A DNA stretch of 64,000 nucleotides, taken from Actinomycetes bacterium (GTDB lineage: Bacteria > Actinomycetota > Actinomycetes > Streptosporangiales > Streptosporangiaceae). Under the pieces are notes generated by a model that was given only the letters and a program-made list of their open reading frames with translations, made no database searches and was not told the origin of the DNA. The stretch is taken from the NCBI GenBank assembly GCA_021793235.1, contig JAJYTD010000006.1, positions 91,236 to 155,235 of the forward strand, read 5' to 3'. Positions within the stretch are counted from its first letter, which is position 1; every line of letters begins with the position of its first letter. Below, one piece after another: positions 36,134 through 44,965 of this stretch. The position numbers and the translations under genes are program-made.

Positions 36134-37282
36134 CTACAGACCCAGCGAGCGACCCACGATCTCCTTCATGATCTCGGTGGTACCGCCGAAGATCGATTGG
36201 ATCCGTGCGTCCTGCCATGCCTTCGCCACGGGGTACTCCATCATGTACCCGTACCCGCCGTGAAGCTGCAGGCACCGGTCCATCACCCGGTTGGCGAGTT
36301 CGGTGGTCCACCACTTGGCCTTGGCGGCGTCCTCGACACTGAGCTCTCCCCGGTTGAGCAGGGTGATCGCGCGGTCCACGTAGGTCCGCGCGATGTCGAC
36401 CTCGGTGGCGAGTTCGGCCAGCACGAAACGCGTGTTCTGGAATTTTCCTATGGGGCGGCCGAACGCGGTGCGGTTCTTGCAGTACTCGATCGTTTCCGCG
36501 AGCATCGCCTCCGCGCCGGCGACGGCGGAGACCGCGATGGTCAGCCGTTCCTGCGGCAGGTTGGTCATCAGGTGGATGAACCCCTGGTTCTCCCGCCCGA
36601 TCAGGTTGGCCGCCGGCACCCGCACGTCCGTGAACGACAGTTCCGCGGTGTCCTGTGCCTTCAACCCGATCTTGGCCAGGTTGCGGCCGCGCTCGAAGCC
36701 GGGCATGCCGCGTTCGACGGCGAGCAGCGAGATCCCGTGCGCGCCCGCCTCGGGGTCGGTGCGGGCGACCACGATCACCAGGTCGGCGTTGATCCCGTTG
36801 GTGATGAACGTCTTCTGGCCGTTGAGGATGTAGTCGCCGTCCGGGCTGTCGCGTACCGCCGTGGTCGCGATCCCCTGAAGGTCGCTGCCCGCGCCGGGCT
36901 CGGTCATCGCGATCGCCGTGATCAGCTCTCCGCTGGAGAAGCCGGGCAGCCACCGCTGCTTCTGCTTTTGGGTGGTGAGGCCGACCAGGTACGGCGCCAC
37001 CACGTCGTTCTGCAAGGTGAAGCCGAGGCCGCTGGCGCCCACCCGGCTGATCTCCTCCGACACGATCGCGTTGAAGCGGAAGTCCTCGGTACCGGACCCG
37101 CCGAACTCCTCGGGAACACCAAGCCCCAGGATCCCGACCGTGCCCGCTTTCTCCCACACCTCGCGGGGGACGATCCCCTCCTTCTCCCACTCGCCGTGGA
37201 ACGGGACGACCTCACGGTCGAGGAACTCGGCCACCGACGCGCGGAAGAGATCGTGCTCGGTGTCGAAGAGCTCCCTGCGCAT
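36134..37282 (-). CDS. Acyl-CoA dehydrogenase (long-chain/ACADL-like)
   Basis: A 382-residue FAD flavoprotein oxidising acyl-CoA to enoyl-CoA in beta-oxidation. FAD/substrate motifs: MTEPGAGSDLQGIATTA, FITNG, GRPIGKFQNTRF, QLHGGYGYMMEYP and GGTTEIMKEIVGRSLGL. The usual late catalytic Glu of MCAD (YEGT) is Gly366 here, but LPQERLTIAV (Glu245) matches the alternative catalytic Glu position of LCAD/IVD types. ATG 37282 has AAGGAG eight bases upstream. It diverges from the thiolase gene; the shared intergenic region holds two palindromic operators and a dispersed repeat. Confidence 0.92.
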   Translation of the reverse strand: MRRELFDTEHDLFRASVAEFLDREVVPFHGEWEKEGIVPREVWEKAGTVGILGLGVPEEFGGSGTEDFRFNAIVSEEISRVGASGLGFTLQNDVVAPYLVGLTTQKQKQRWLPGFSSGELITAIAMTEPGAGSDLQGIATTAVRDSPDGDYILNGQKTFITNGINADLVIVVARTDPEAGAHGISLLAVERGMPGFERGRNLAKIGLKAQDTAELSFTDVRVPAANLIGRENQGFIHLMTNLPQERLTIAVSAVAGAEAMLAETIEYCKNRTAFGRPIGKFQNTRFVLAELATEVDIARTYVDRAITLLNRGELSVEDAAKAKWWTTELANRVMDRCLQLHGGYGYMMEYPVAKAWQDARIQSIFGGTTEIMKEIVGRSLGL

Positions 37283-37352
37283 GGCGCGGCTCCTTGGCTC
37301 GGGCCCTCTCCCGCCAGGGGATCGAGCAGGGCGGATCTGTGGCCTCCACCGT

Positions 37353-37371
37353 AACCGAATGATATTCGGTT
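37353..37371. promoter_or_regulatory. Candidate operator 1, acyl-CoA dehydrogenase side
   Basis: Perfect 19-base palindrome AACCGAAT-GAT-ATTCGGTT, centred 80 bases before the acyl-CoA dehydrogenase start. Same core as operator 2 at 37541-37561 (ACCGAAT, three bases, purine-TTCGGT). The size and symmetry are typical of TetR-family sites. The regulator is not in the window. Confidence 0.7.
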
Positions 37372-37432
37372 TGAAATGGGGTGACGTGCGCACCAGGTGG
37401 CCCAGTGCCCGGTATGTCGGGTTATTCGCGCC

Positions 37433-37488
37433 GATCTTGACGCTGTGCACCCCTGAACCGCGCGCGAGAGGTGCACAGCGTCAAGATC
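37433..37488. repeat. Dispersed palindromic element, copy 2
   Basis: Arms of 19 bp identical to copy 1 (GATCTTGACGCTGTGCACC at 37433-37451; complement at 37470-37488) with an 18-base loop. A further AAGATCGGCGCG at 37495-37506 is complementary to 37428-37439, so the left arm can pair with two different right arms. It lies in the divergent promoter region between the acyl-CoA dehydrogenase and thiolase. Confidence 0.9.
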
Positions 37489-37540
37489 AACGCCAAGATC
37501 GGCGCGCTGAACTCCGCCCCGGGGCCTTGCCTCCGCGCCT

Positions 37541-37561
37541 GGACCGAATATGGTTCGGTCC
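37541..37561. promoter_or_regulatory. Candidate operator 2, thiolase side
   Basis: Palindrome GGACCGAA-TATGG-TTCGGTCC, centred at 37551, 46 bases before the thiolase start. Shares the ACCGAAT/TTCGGT core with operator 1. Confidence 0.7.
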
Positions 37562-37596
37562 AAGAGGTTCGCACCAGGCTCCACCAGGAGGACACC

Positions 37597-38739
37597 GTGG
37601 CTGAGGCATTCATCGTCGGGGCGGTTCGCACCCCGGTCGGAACCAAGAAGGGGGCGCTGGCCGGGGTCCACCCGGCCGACCTGGGCGCACACGTCCTCAA
37701 AGAGATCGTGGAACGCACCGGAGTGGACCCGGCGGCGGTCGAAGACGTCATCATGGGCTGTGTGAGCCAGGTCGGCCCGCAGGCGCTCGACCTCGCCCGC
37801 ACCGCCTGGCTATCGGCCGGGCTGCCCGAGACCACCGCCGGCGTCACCATCGACCGCCAGTGCGGTTCCTCCCAACAGGCCGTGCACTTCGCCGCGCAGG
37901 GCGTCATGTCGGGCACACAGGACCTCGTCGTGGCCTCCGGTGTCGAGAACATGGGCATGGTGCCGATGGGAGCCAACGCCAAGTTCGCGATCGACGAAGG
38001 CCTCCCGCTGTACGGAGACGGCTGGACCGAGCGCTACGGTACGCAGGAGATCTCGCAGTTCCGCGGTGCCCAGTTGATGGCCGAGAAGTGGGGCCACACC
38101 CGCGAGGACCTGGAGAAGTTCGCGCTGGAGAGCCACCGGCGCGCCGGGGCGGCCCGCGACGCCGGGTACTTCGACAAGGAGATCGCGCCGATCGCCGGAG
38201 TCACCCAAGACGAGGGGATTCGGCCCGATACGACGCTGGAGAAGATGGCCGAACTCAAGCCGTTGCGTGAAGGGTGGGCGCTGACGGCCGCTGTCGCCAG
38301 CCAGATATCGGTCGGTGCGAGCGCGGTGCTGATCGCCTCGGAGCGTGCGGTCAAGGAGCACGGCCTGACCCCGCTGGCCCGTATCGTCCAGCTCTCCCTG
38401 ATGGGCGATGACCCGGTCTACATGCTCACCGCACCGATTCCGGCCACGCGGGCCGCGCTGCGGAAGTCCGGGCTGAGCATCGACGACATCGACGTCACCG
38501 AGATCAACGAGGCGTTCGCGCCGGTTCCGCTGGCCTGGATCGAGGAGCTCGGCGCCGACCCGGCCAAGACCAACCCCAACGGAGGCGCGATCGCGCTGGG
38601 CCACCCCTTGGGCGCCACCGGCGCGGTCCTGATGACCAAGCTGGTCCACGAACTGCACCGCACCGGCGGCCGCTACGGTCTGCAGACCATGTGCGAGGGC
38701 GGCGGCCAGGCCAACACCACCATCATCGAGCGTGTCTGA
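37597..38739 (+). CDS. Thiolase (acetyl-CoA acetyltransferase type)
   Basis: A 380-residue thiolase cleaving 3-ketoacyl-CoA. Nucleophile Cys89 is in DRQCGSSQQAVHFAAQGVMSG; catalytic His/Cys loops are in NPNGGAIALGHPLGATGAVL and TMCEGGGQANTTIIE. GTG 37597 is fixed by AGGAGG at 37586-37591. It diverges from the acyl-CoA dehydrogenase; together they give the first and last steps of a beta-oxidation turn, with hydratase/dehydrogenase steps elsewhere. Confidence 0.94.
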   Translation: MAEAFIVGAVRTPVGTKKGALAGVHPADLGAHVLKEIVERTGVDPAAVEDVIMGCVSQVGPQALDLARTAWLSAGLPETTAGVTIDRQCGSSQQAVHFAAQGVMSGTQDLVVASGVENMGMVPMGANAKFAIDEGLPLYGDGWTERYGTQEISQFRGAQLMAEKWGHTREDLEKFALESHRRAGAARDAGYFDKEIAPIAGVTQDEGIRPDTTLEKMAELKPLREGWALTAAVASQISVGASAVLIASERAVKEHGLTPLARIVQLSLMGDDPVYMLTAPIPATRAALRKSGLSIDDIDVTEINEAFAPVPLAWIEELGADPAKTNPNGGAIALGHPLGATGAVLMTKLVHELHRTGGRYGLQTMCEGGGQANTTIIERV

Positions 38740-38875
38740 GCGGCGTATCCGGGCACGGCCGCCAATGGTCCGAGAGTGTTGCGGCTGCGCAGCGCTGGGC
38801 GTGCTCCAGCGCTACGCAAGCACACCCGGTAGCCGGCCGTCCCGGTACAGCGGCCCGCGGCGTCCGCTGCGGTGA

Positions 38876-40093
38876 TCACGCCGTGGGGCCGACGACTCCA
38901 TTGTGCAGGCCGAGCCACTCCGCCATCGCTTCCAGTTCGGCGATGAGCTGCTGGGCGGTCTCCGGCGGGGCGCCGTCCTCCAGGGTGGTCCGCCGGACCA
39001 GCAGCCGCCCTGAGGCGCGGTCGGCCTTCAGGTCCACGCGGGCGGCCAGCCGGTCGCCGAGCAGGAACGGCAGAACGTAGTAGCCGTGGACGCGCTTGGC
39101 CGCGGGAACATAGATCTCCAGCCGGTAGCGGAAACCGAACAGTGCCTCGGTGCGGGCGCGCTCCCAGACCAGCGAGTCGAACGGGCTGAGTAGCGCACGG
39201 GCGTTGACCCGGCGCGGGATACGGGCGTCGCGGTGCAGGTAGGCGGGGCGCTCCCAGCCGCTGACGGCCACCGGCACCAGTTCGCCGGAGTCGACGAGGT
39301 CGGCGATCGCGGGTCGGGCCTGGGTCGCGCCGAGCCGGAAGTAGTCGCGCAGGCACTGCTCGGTGGCCACGCCGTGCGCGCGGGCGGCGATGCGGACCAG
39401 TTCCCTGCGGGCGTCCCCGGGATCCGGATCGGGCGCGTTGTGCACCTGCGCGGGCAGCACACGCTCGGGCAGGTCGTAGCGGCGCTCGAACTGCTTCGTG
39501 CGGCCGTCGGTAGTGACCTCGCCGGCCCAGAACAGGAACTCCAGCGCGCGTTTGACCAGCGACCAGTTCCACCCCCAGTGCTCCTTGGCGCGCGGCGCAT
39601 CGTGCGCCAGCGCTGCCTCGACCTGTCGGGCGGTGGCCGGGCCGATCCGTTCGACCTCGGCGCGCACCGCCTGCACCAGCTCCGGCTCCTCGGCGGCGAT
39701 CCGCCGCATCGGTCCCCACGCCTCATTGCGGGCACGCGCCATCCGCCAGCGCAGCAGCCGGTGCGTCGCGGGCGGGATCAGGCTCGCCTCGTGCGCCCAG
39801 TACTCCACGAGCCGACCGCCGCGCCGGGTGGCCGCCCGGTCCAGCAGCGCCGTGTCGTAGGCGCCGATCCGGGCGAAGACCGGAAGGTACTGGCTCCGGG
39901 AGAGTACGTTCACGCTGTCGATCTGGATGGCCCCGACCCGGTCGATCACTCGCTGCACGTGCCGTGTGGTGGCCGCCCCGGAGGGGCGGCGGTCGGCGAA
40001 GCCCTGGGCCGCCAGCGCGATCCTGCGGGCCTGGGGAAGGGAGAGGGAGGCATCGCGCGAGGGGCGCGGGGGCGGCGGTGTGGGGACGTCCAT
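38876..40093 (-). CDS. Crosslink/alkyl DNA glycosylase, YcaQ/AlkZ family (HTH_42)
   Basis: A 405-residue protein of three winged-helix domains, formerly DUF1006. The catalytic QxD motif of AlkZ/YcaQ enzymes is present as [17 protein letters not shown], followed by [12 protein letters not shown] and the later [23 protein letters not shown] stretch. Characterised members unhook interstrand DNA crosslinks or excise bulky alkyl bases, sometimes for self-resistance to a natural product. No biosynthetic cluster is next to it here. ATG 40093; Pro-rich N-terminal tail before the domain. Confidence 0.85.
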   Translation of the reverse strand: MDVPTPPPPRPSRDASLSLPQARRIALAAQGFADRRPSGAATTRHVQRVIDRVGAIQIDSVNVLSRSQYLPVFARIGAYDTALLDRAATRRGGRLVEYWAHEASLIPPATHRLLRWRMARARNEAWGPMRRIAAEEPELVQAVRAEVERIGPATARQVEAALAHDAPRAKEHWGWNWSLVKRALEFLFWAGEVTTDGRTKQFERRYDLPERVLPAQVHNAPDPDPGDARRELVRIAARAHGVATEQCLRDYFRLGATQARPAIADLVDSGELVPVAVSGWERPAYLHRDARIPRRVNARALLSPFDSLVWERARTEALFGFRYRLEIYVPAAKRVHGYYVLPFLLGDRLAARVDLKADRASGRLLVRRTTLEDGAPPETAQQLIAELEAMAEWLGLHNGVVGPTA

Positions 40094-40152
40094 GCTTTTG
40101 ACGATAGGGGTCGGCGGGGACGTTTCCGCGGCGCGCCCGCGGCGGCCCCGCG

Positions 40153-40842
40153 CTAGCGGGGCCGGTTCGCGGACTCCTGCTCCTGCTGCCACTGCTCCCA
40201 GGCCTCCCGGATGTCCTCCTCGGTGATCCCCTCCCACGGGGTGTCCGCCTCCGGGTCCGCCTCCGTCTCCGGCTCCTCTTCGGCGGTCTCCTGCGGGGGC
40301 TCTTCCGGCTGGGCATCCGCGGAAGGCTCGGACTGCGGCGGGGGAGGCGGGGGCTGAGGTACGGCGGGCTCCTCAGCGGCCTTCTCCGGGGCGGTCGTGG
40401 CGCGCGTCTGCGGGGGGTCCTCGGGAGAGGTGCTCTGCTCCGCGGCAGGGGAGGGGGCTACGGCTTTCGACTGCGCGTCATCGGGGTCGACCCCGATGGA
40501 CGAGAACGGGATACCCGCCGCGACCCCGTAGCCGACAACGCACACCAGCAAGCCCCCGACGGCGACCAGCACGGCGCGGCGTCGACGCCGGCCCCGGTTC
40601 GCAGACGCCCCCGGACCGGGAACGATCTCGGCCCCGCGCGGAATGTAGCGATCCAGGGCCGGGTCGGATCGCGGATTTGCGTGCTGTGCCGCAGACGCGT
40701 CCGCCTTCCCCGCTGCTGTCTGCGCTGCCGGTTCCCGGTCCGCGGGCAGGGGAGAGGTCGGCGCCACCGCCTCCGCGCCGTCCGCCGCGGGGCCGTCACT
40801 GCCGTCAGCGGAGGCGTCCTCGACATCAATGTTGAAACGCAC
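40153..40842 (-). CDS. Single-pass membrane protein with Pro/Glu-rich outer tail
   Basis: A 229-residue protein: acidic disordered N-terminus, basic RGRRRRR stop followed by one transmembrane helix ([22 protein letters not shown], about 87-108), then a long low-complexity Pro/Glu/Gln tail with a PPPPPP run. Type II-like membrane protein. GTG 40842 has AGGAG eight bases upstream. No family recognised. It follows the glycosylase gene start by 60 bases on the same strand, possibly co-transcribed. Confidence 0.65.
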   Translation of the reverse strand: MRFNIDVEDASADGSDGPAADGAEAVAPTSPLPADREPAAQTAAGKADASAAQHANPRSDPALDRYIPRGAEIVPGPGASANRGRRRRRAVLVAVGGLLVCVVGYGVAAGIPFSSIGVDPDDAQSKAVAPSPAAEQSTSPEDPPQTRATTAPEKAAEEPAVPQPPPPPPQSEPSADAQPEEPPQETAEEEPETEADPEADTPWEGITEEDIREAWEQWQQEQESANRPR

Positions 40843-41008
40843 GATGGTTCTCCTGAGGGCGGAGCAGGCCGCCGCGAACGCGGAAACGGGGCCGCCACCT
40901 GCGAAGCGGGGAGCAGCCCCGGCATCCTAGCCGTGCGTGTTCGCTACGGACAATCCCGGTACCTCTAGAACCAGCCGTTATCGCCGACTGTGTCGTCTCC
41001 GCTCCGGT

Positions 41009-41050
41009 CCGTCCGGTTCCGGCGCGCGGCCGCGCGCCGGAACCGGACGG
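41009..41050 (-). terminator. 42-base perfect palindrome, relic terminator
   Basis: A gapless perfect palindrome of 2 x 21 bases; left half begins CCGTCCGGTTCCGG and the centre is GGCC. As RNA it forms a 19-bp stem with a GGCC loop. It ends three bases before the stop of the acyl-CoA dehydrogenase remnant on the minus strand, so it was probably that gene's terminator. Confidence 0.75.
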
Positions 41051-41052
41051 CC

Positions 41053-41591
41053 TCACCCCATGGTGCGGTGGACGTTCGCCCTGGTTGACGGGCCGGGCTC
41101 GGCGGGCGCGATCAGCGGTCCGGGCGTGGAGGGGTCGAGCACGCCCTCCTCGAGCCAGGTGTAGCGGTCGTCCATGATCCGGCGCGCGAGCTTGCCGTCA
41201 ACGTCGTCGGTGTTGGACCACAGCGCGTCGAACAGTGCGCCGACGCGCAGCCGCGACTGGCGGCAGAACGTGTCGGCCGGTTCGTAGGCTCCCTACCCCC
41301 GTTCGGGATGTGTGCTCCGGTCGCTGCGCGCGCGCAGCACCACCGAACTCATCGCGAACAGCTCGGCACCGATGTCCACGACACGGCCGAGGAATCCCTG
41401 CTTGGTCTCCATACCGCCCTGCCAGCGCGACATCCCGTAGAACGTGGAACGGGCGAGCTTGCGGCTGGACCGCTCCACGAAGCGCAGGTGCGATGCCAGC
41501 GGTCGGTCTCGCGTGCGGCTTCGGCGACCGCACGGGCCTGCTTCTCGTCCACGGTCGTGGGGTCGGACCGGGCTGCACCGCGGTCATCAGG
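41053..41591 (-). pseudogene. Acyl-CoA dehydrogenase remnant (C-terminal part)
   Basis: Minus-strand remnant of about 180 codons. Pieces: DEKQARAVAEAARETDR; then, in a frame shifted by one base near 41505, HLRFVERSSRKLARSTFYG, MSRWQGGMETKQGFLGRVVD and IGAELFAMSSVVLRARSD; then an in-frame TAG at 41293-41295; then AYEPADTFCRQSRLRVGALF, DALWSNTDDVDGKLARRIMD and DRYTWLEEGVLD to TGA 41053. This is the C-terminal helical domain of the roughly 600-residue FadE class. Upstream of the remnant two TGA codons stand in frame, so the FAD domain is lost. Adding one C near 41505 and reading through the stop restores a continuous protein. Confidence 0.8.
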
Positions 41592-41773
41592 TCATCACCT
41601 CACCGAAAGGGCGGGACTCCCCGCGCTCCGCTATGGCATACATCACAACTATCCGGCGGTAATCGATGTGAAGCATCGTCGGCGGCCGCTCCGTTGGTGG
41701 TGGCGCGGTTGTAAATAAGTAGACCGACCTCTATATTTTCTGTGTCAGTCCGCACCCGATGTACGGAGGCACC

Positions 41774-42214
41774 GTGTCCCTCGCCCTCGACGACCAGGAA
41801 CGCCGGGAATTCCTGGCGGATGTCCACGTCGGCGTCATCAGCATCGCCCGGGACGGCGACCGGGCCCCGCTCACCGTCCCGATCTGGTACGACTACGCCG
41901 CCGCCGCCGACGACGTGGTCACGGTCATCACCCCGCGCGAATCACTGAAAGCCCGGCTCATCACCGCCGCCAATCGGTTCAGCCTCTGTGCGCAGACAGA
42001 GGAGCCGCCCTACCGCTACGTCAGCGTGGAGGGCCCGGTCTCATCCATCGAGCCCCTGACCGACCGCGGGCAGTTGGCGGCGCTGGCAGGGCGCTACCTC
42101 CCGCCCGAATTCGTCGATCTCTACATGGACAACGGGGCCGGAACCGACAGCGTCGTCATCCGGATGCGGCCACAGCGGTGGCTCTCCACGGACTTTCGCA
42201 AACTGCTCGGCTGA
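41774..42214 (+). CDS. Pyridoxamine-5'-phosphate-oxidase-like flavin (FMN/F420) split-barrel protein
   Basis: A 146-residue split-barrel protein: VGVISIARDGDRAPLTVPIWYDYA is the signature strand pair of PPOX/F420 reductase-like proteins, followed by SLKARLITAANRFSLCAQTEEPPYRYVSVEGPVSSIEP and a C-terminal MRPQRWLSTDF. Such proteins bind FMN, F420 or heme and act as small oxidoreductases. Substrate unknown. GTG 41774 is chosen as GGAGG lies at 41765-41769; ATG 41759 would precede it. An AT-rich promoter stretch with a TAGA-N6-TCTA symmetry at 41720-41733 is upstream. Confidence 0.8.
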   Translation: MSLALDDQERREFLADVHVGVISIARDGDRAPLTVPIWYDYAAAADDVVTVITPRESLKARLITAANRFSLCAQTEEPPYRYVSVEGPVSSIEPLTDRGQLAALAGRYLPPEFVDLYMDNGAGTDSVVIRMRPQRWLSTDFRKLLG

Positions 42215-42232
42215 CCGCGCCCCGGCGGGAGC

Positions 42233-43642
42233 TCAGTCCGCCTCCCGCTCCGCGCGGCGCAGCGGAATGCGGACCGTCACCGTGGTGCCCGACCCCGGGA
42301 CGGAGGTGATGTCCACGTCGCCGCCGTGGGCGGCGGCGATGGCGTGCACGATGGCCAGGCCCAGGCCGCTCCCGCCGCCGGGAGCGCGGTTGCCGCGGTA
42401 GAAGCGGTCAAAGGCCCGCCGCAGGTCCCCGGCTGCCATCCCCGGGCCCGTGTCGGCCACCTCCAGAACCACGGAGGCGTCCTCGGTGCGCAGTCGTACC
42501 GCGGCGGAGGCGTCGGCGGGAGTGTGCTCGCTGATGTTGGTCAGCAGATTGGCCAGGACCTGCCGAAGCCGCGCCTCATCGGCCTCGCAGACCAGTTGAT
42601 CGGGGGCCTCCAGGGCGAGGTCGCGCTCAGGCTCGCGGGCGCGTGCGTCGGCGACCGTCTCGCGCGCCACCATTGCCAGGTCCGTTTCGCCGAGTTCGAG
42701 GGAACCGGTCCGGTCCAGCCGGGCGAGCTCCAGCAGTTCGGCGACGAGGCGGCTCATCCGCTCGGCCTCGTCCTCGATGCGGCGCATGACCCCCGGAAGC
42801 TCGGAGTCGGGAACAGCTCCCTGCCGGTAGAGCTCGGCGTAGCCGCGGATGGTCGTCAGCGGTGTGCGGAGTTCGTGCGACGCGTCGGCGGCGAAGGCGC
42901 GCACACGCTCTTCGGACTCCCGCTGTGCTTCGAAAGCGTGCTCGATCCGGCGCAGCATGGTGTTGATCGCCGCTGCCAGCCGCCCGACCTCGCTGTGCGA
43001 ACCGGACCCGGGCATGCGCACGGACACGTCGGAACCGACGCTGATCCGGTTCGCGATCGTCGCCATCCGGCCGAGGGGCTCCAGCCCGCGGATGATGAGT
43101 CCGCGCCCGGCCAGGGTCAGCCCGCCCAGCAGCAGGCCGGCCGTTACAAGCTGGGTGAGCACCAGCTGCCAGGGATACTGTTCACGGTCACTGGTGGGGA
43201 TACCGGTGACCACGATGGCCTCCGGCCGCAGCCGCACAGTGGCCCGGTGCGGGGGCACGTTGGCTTCGTTGCTGTCGAGCTCGAAGACCTCACCGGTCCG
43301 GCCGTACTCCGACAATCGCTCGGTCGGGAGGCCGGTGATGCGCTCCAATACCACGTCCTCGCGTTCGGTATCCCCGAAGACCTGGGTGACCTCGCCGGTG
43401 CGGGGGTCGAGCAGCACCACGAAGTACGGCGATGGGCTGGGGGCGTCCACCCCTACCGGCGGCGTGTCATTGTCCAACCGCACCGTGGCGCGTTCGGCCG
43501 CGAGTAGGAGTTGGGCGTCGAGCCGGTCGGTGATGAAGCTGCGCAGAGTGAGGAAACTGACCACACAGGTCACCAGCAGGCCCGTGGCCGTTACGGCCAG
43601 CAGCCCGATGAGCAGTCGCGAACGCAGGCGTCCGGGAAGCAT
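42233..43642 (-). CDS. Sensor histidine kinase (membrane-bound)
   Basis: A 469-residue two-component sensor. Transmembrane helix 1 at about 8-33, extracytoplasmic sensor region to about 155, helix 2 at about 158-182, HAMP, then HisKA with phospho-His256 in DASHELRTPLTTI, and HATPase with N-box NLLTNISEHTP, G1 DTGPGMA and G2 GGSGLGLAIV. Its ATG touches the TAG stop of the response regulator with no base between (43642/43643), so translational coupling is likely. The signal is unknown. Confidence 0.94.
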   Translation of the reverse strand: MLPGRLRSRLLIGLLAVTATGLLVTCVVSFLTLRSFITDRLDAQLLLAAERATVRLDNDTPPVGVDAPSPSPYFVVLLDPRTGEVTQVFGDTEREDVVLERITGLPTERLSEYGRTGEVFELDSNEANVPPHRATVRLRPEAIVVTGIPTSDREQYPWQLVLTQLVTAGLLLGGLTLAGRGLIIRGLEPLGRMATIANRISVGSDVSVRMPGSGSHSEVGRLAAAINTMLRRIEHAFEAQRESEERVRAFAADASHELRTPLTTIRGYAELYRQGAVPDSELPGVMRRIEDEAERMSRLVAELLELARLDRTGSLELGETDLAMVARETVADARAREPERDLALEAPDQLVCEADEARLRQVLANLLTNISEHTPADASAAVRLRTEDASVVLEVADTGPGMAAGDLRRAFDRFYRGNRAPGGGSGLGLAIVHAIAAAHGGDVDITSVPGSGTTVTVRIPLRRAEREAD

Positions 43643-44368
43643 CTAGGCCGGGTCCGGGCTGCGAAGGGCATAGCCCACACCGCGCTGGGTGTGGATGAGG
43701 GAGGGGCCGAGCGGATCGAGCTTGCGCCGCAGGTAGCTCACGTAGGTCTCGACGATCTGGGACTGCCCGGCGTAGTCCCACCCCCACACGTTCTCCAGCA
43801 ACTGCGCGCGGGTCAGAACCTGGTCGGCGTTGCTCATCAGGTAGGCGAGCAGCCGGAACTCGGTGGGTGACAGCTCGATGGGGACACCACCGCGCCGGAC
43901 CGTCCAGGTGCGCTCGTTGAGTTCGAGGTCGGCCACGCGCAGCACGCCGTGCTCGTCGCGGGTGCCCTCGGTCGGGGACTCGTCGCGTCGGGTCCGGCGC
44001 AGCAACGCGCGGATGCGGGCGATGAGGGCTTCGACAGAGAAGGGTTTGGTGACGTAGTCGTCGCCGCCCAGGGACAGCCCGGTGACGGTGTCGGAGGGGG
44101 TGTCGCGCGCGGTGAGGTAGATGACCGGGACGTCGTTGCCGCTGTCGCGGAGGTGGCGGCACACGTCGAAGCCGCTGACGTCGGGAAGCAGTACGTCCAG
44201 CAGGATGAGGTCGGGGCGGTGGTCCCGGGCGAGTGCGAGGCCCTGGCCGCCGGTCTCTGCCGTGCTCACCCCGAAGCCGTGGAACCGCAGCGCGGCTTGG
44301 ACGAGGTCCCGGATATTGGGCTCGTCGTCGATCACAAGCACATGGGGGTGTGTCGCGGTCTCGGCCAT
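43643..44368 (-). CDS. OmpR/PhoB-family response regulator
   Basis: A 241-residue two-domain regulator: receiver with acidic pocket DD14-15, phosphoacceptor Asp58 (LILLDVLLP), Thr86 and Lys108 (YVTKPF), then a winged-helix DNA-binding domain with RGGVPIELSPTEFRLLAYLMSNADQVLTRAQLLENVWG and the ETYVSYLRRKLD recognition region. Encoded directly ahead of the sensor kinase. MtrA/PhoP-like in layout; regulon unknown. Confidence 0.95.
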   Translation of the reverse strand: MAETATHPHVLVIDDEPNIRDLVQAALRFHGFGVSTAETGGQGLALARDHRPDLILLDVLLPDVSGFDVCRHLRDSGNDVPVIYLTARDTPSDTVTGLSLGGDDYVTKPFSVEALIARIRALLRRTRRDESPTEGTRDEHGVLRVADLELNERTWTVRRGGVPIELSPTEFRLLAYLMSNADQVLTRAQLLENVWGWDYAGQSQIVETYVSYLRRKLDPLGPSLIHTQRGVGYALRSPDPA

Positions 44369-44965
44369 TGCTCACCTCGGTCCGGCGGCCAGAATGCTCC
44401 CGGGCGTCTCCTTCCATGATGCCGCAGGCCGCTGCCGGGTTGCTTCCGCCAAAGCGAAAATTCGGACATATCAGAGGGGACGGCGGAGCGCGCCATGCCC
44501 GCCGTCCCCTCTCCTGACGCCGCCCATCGCGGTGCGCGATAGCAGGCCGCCCTTTTTCGCGGATCAGTTCCGCCTGAGGCGTACCGAACCCGAACTCCGG
44601 TCGGCACGGGATTTCGGCGGCTGGGCGGCCCACGGTCCAGGATGCCCGATGCGGCTGGGACCGGGGTGAGCCCCGGCTGGGAAAACGCTGAGTTCCGGCG
44701 CGGCAGGGCACGCGGAGCCGCCGAGCGGTGGACGCGGGCGGAACCGGTGCGGCCGGTGCGGCCGGTGCGAACCAAAGACCCGATGTGACCGTCCTAACAA
44801 AGAGAGCCGCCCGGCACCCGGGTACCGGGCGGCGAAGAGGTCTCGGTGCGGAGGACGGCCGCACCGAGACCTCTTCGATCCCAGGGTCTTACCCGCGGTC
44901 CGCTCTTCCTCACGCGTCGCCCGGAAGGAACCGGCCTGTCGCCGTCTCGCGCTAGCCTGACCGTT
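44369..44965. other. Divergent intergenic region with two consecutive hairpins
   Basis: 600 bases between the regulator start (minus) and exonuclease III (plus). Hairpin A: GCCGCCCGG 44806-44814 and CCGGGCGGC 44825-44833 with ACCCGGGT in the loop. Hairpin B: perfect 19-bp arms 44833-44851 and 44859-44877 (CGAAGAGGTCTCGGTGCGG and complement) with loop AGGACGG. Arms abut at 44833. Also a nine-base tandem repeat (CCGGTGCGG, three copies) at 44744-44769. No coding frame is convincing. Confidence 0.7.

Noticed and set aside
41720..41733. TAGA-N6-TCTA symmetry before the flavin protein gene as a TetR operator
   Set aside because: Only four-base arms; too weak to claim without other examples.
44744..44769. 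Three nine-base repeats CCGGTGCGG as a minisatellite
   Set aside because: Short, GC-rich and common by chance in this base composition; noted only as part of the intergenic description.
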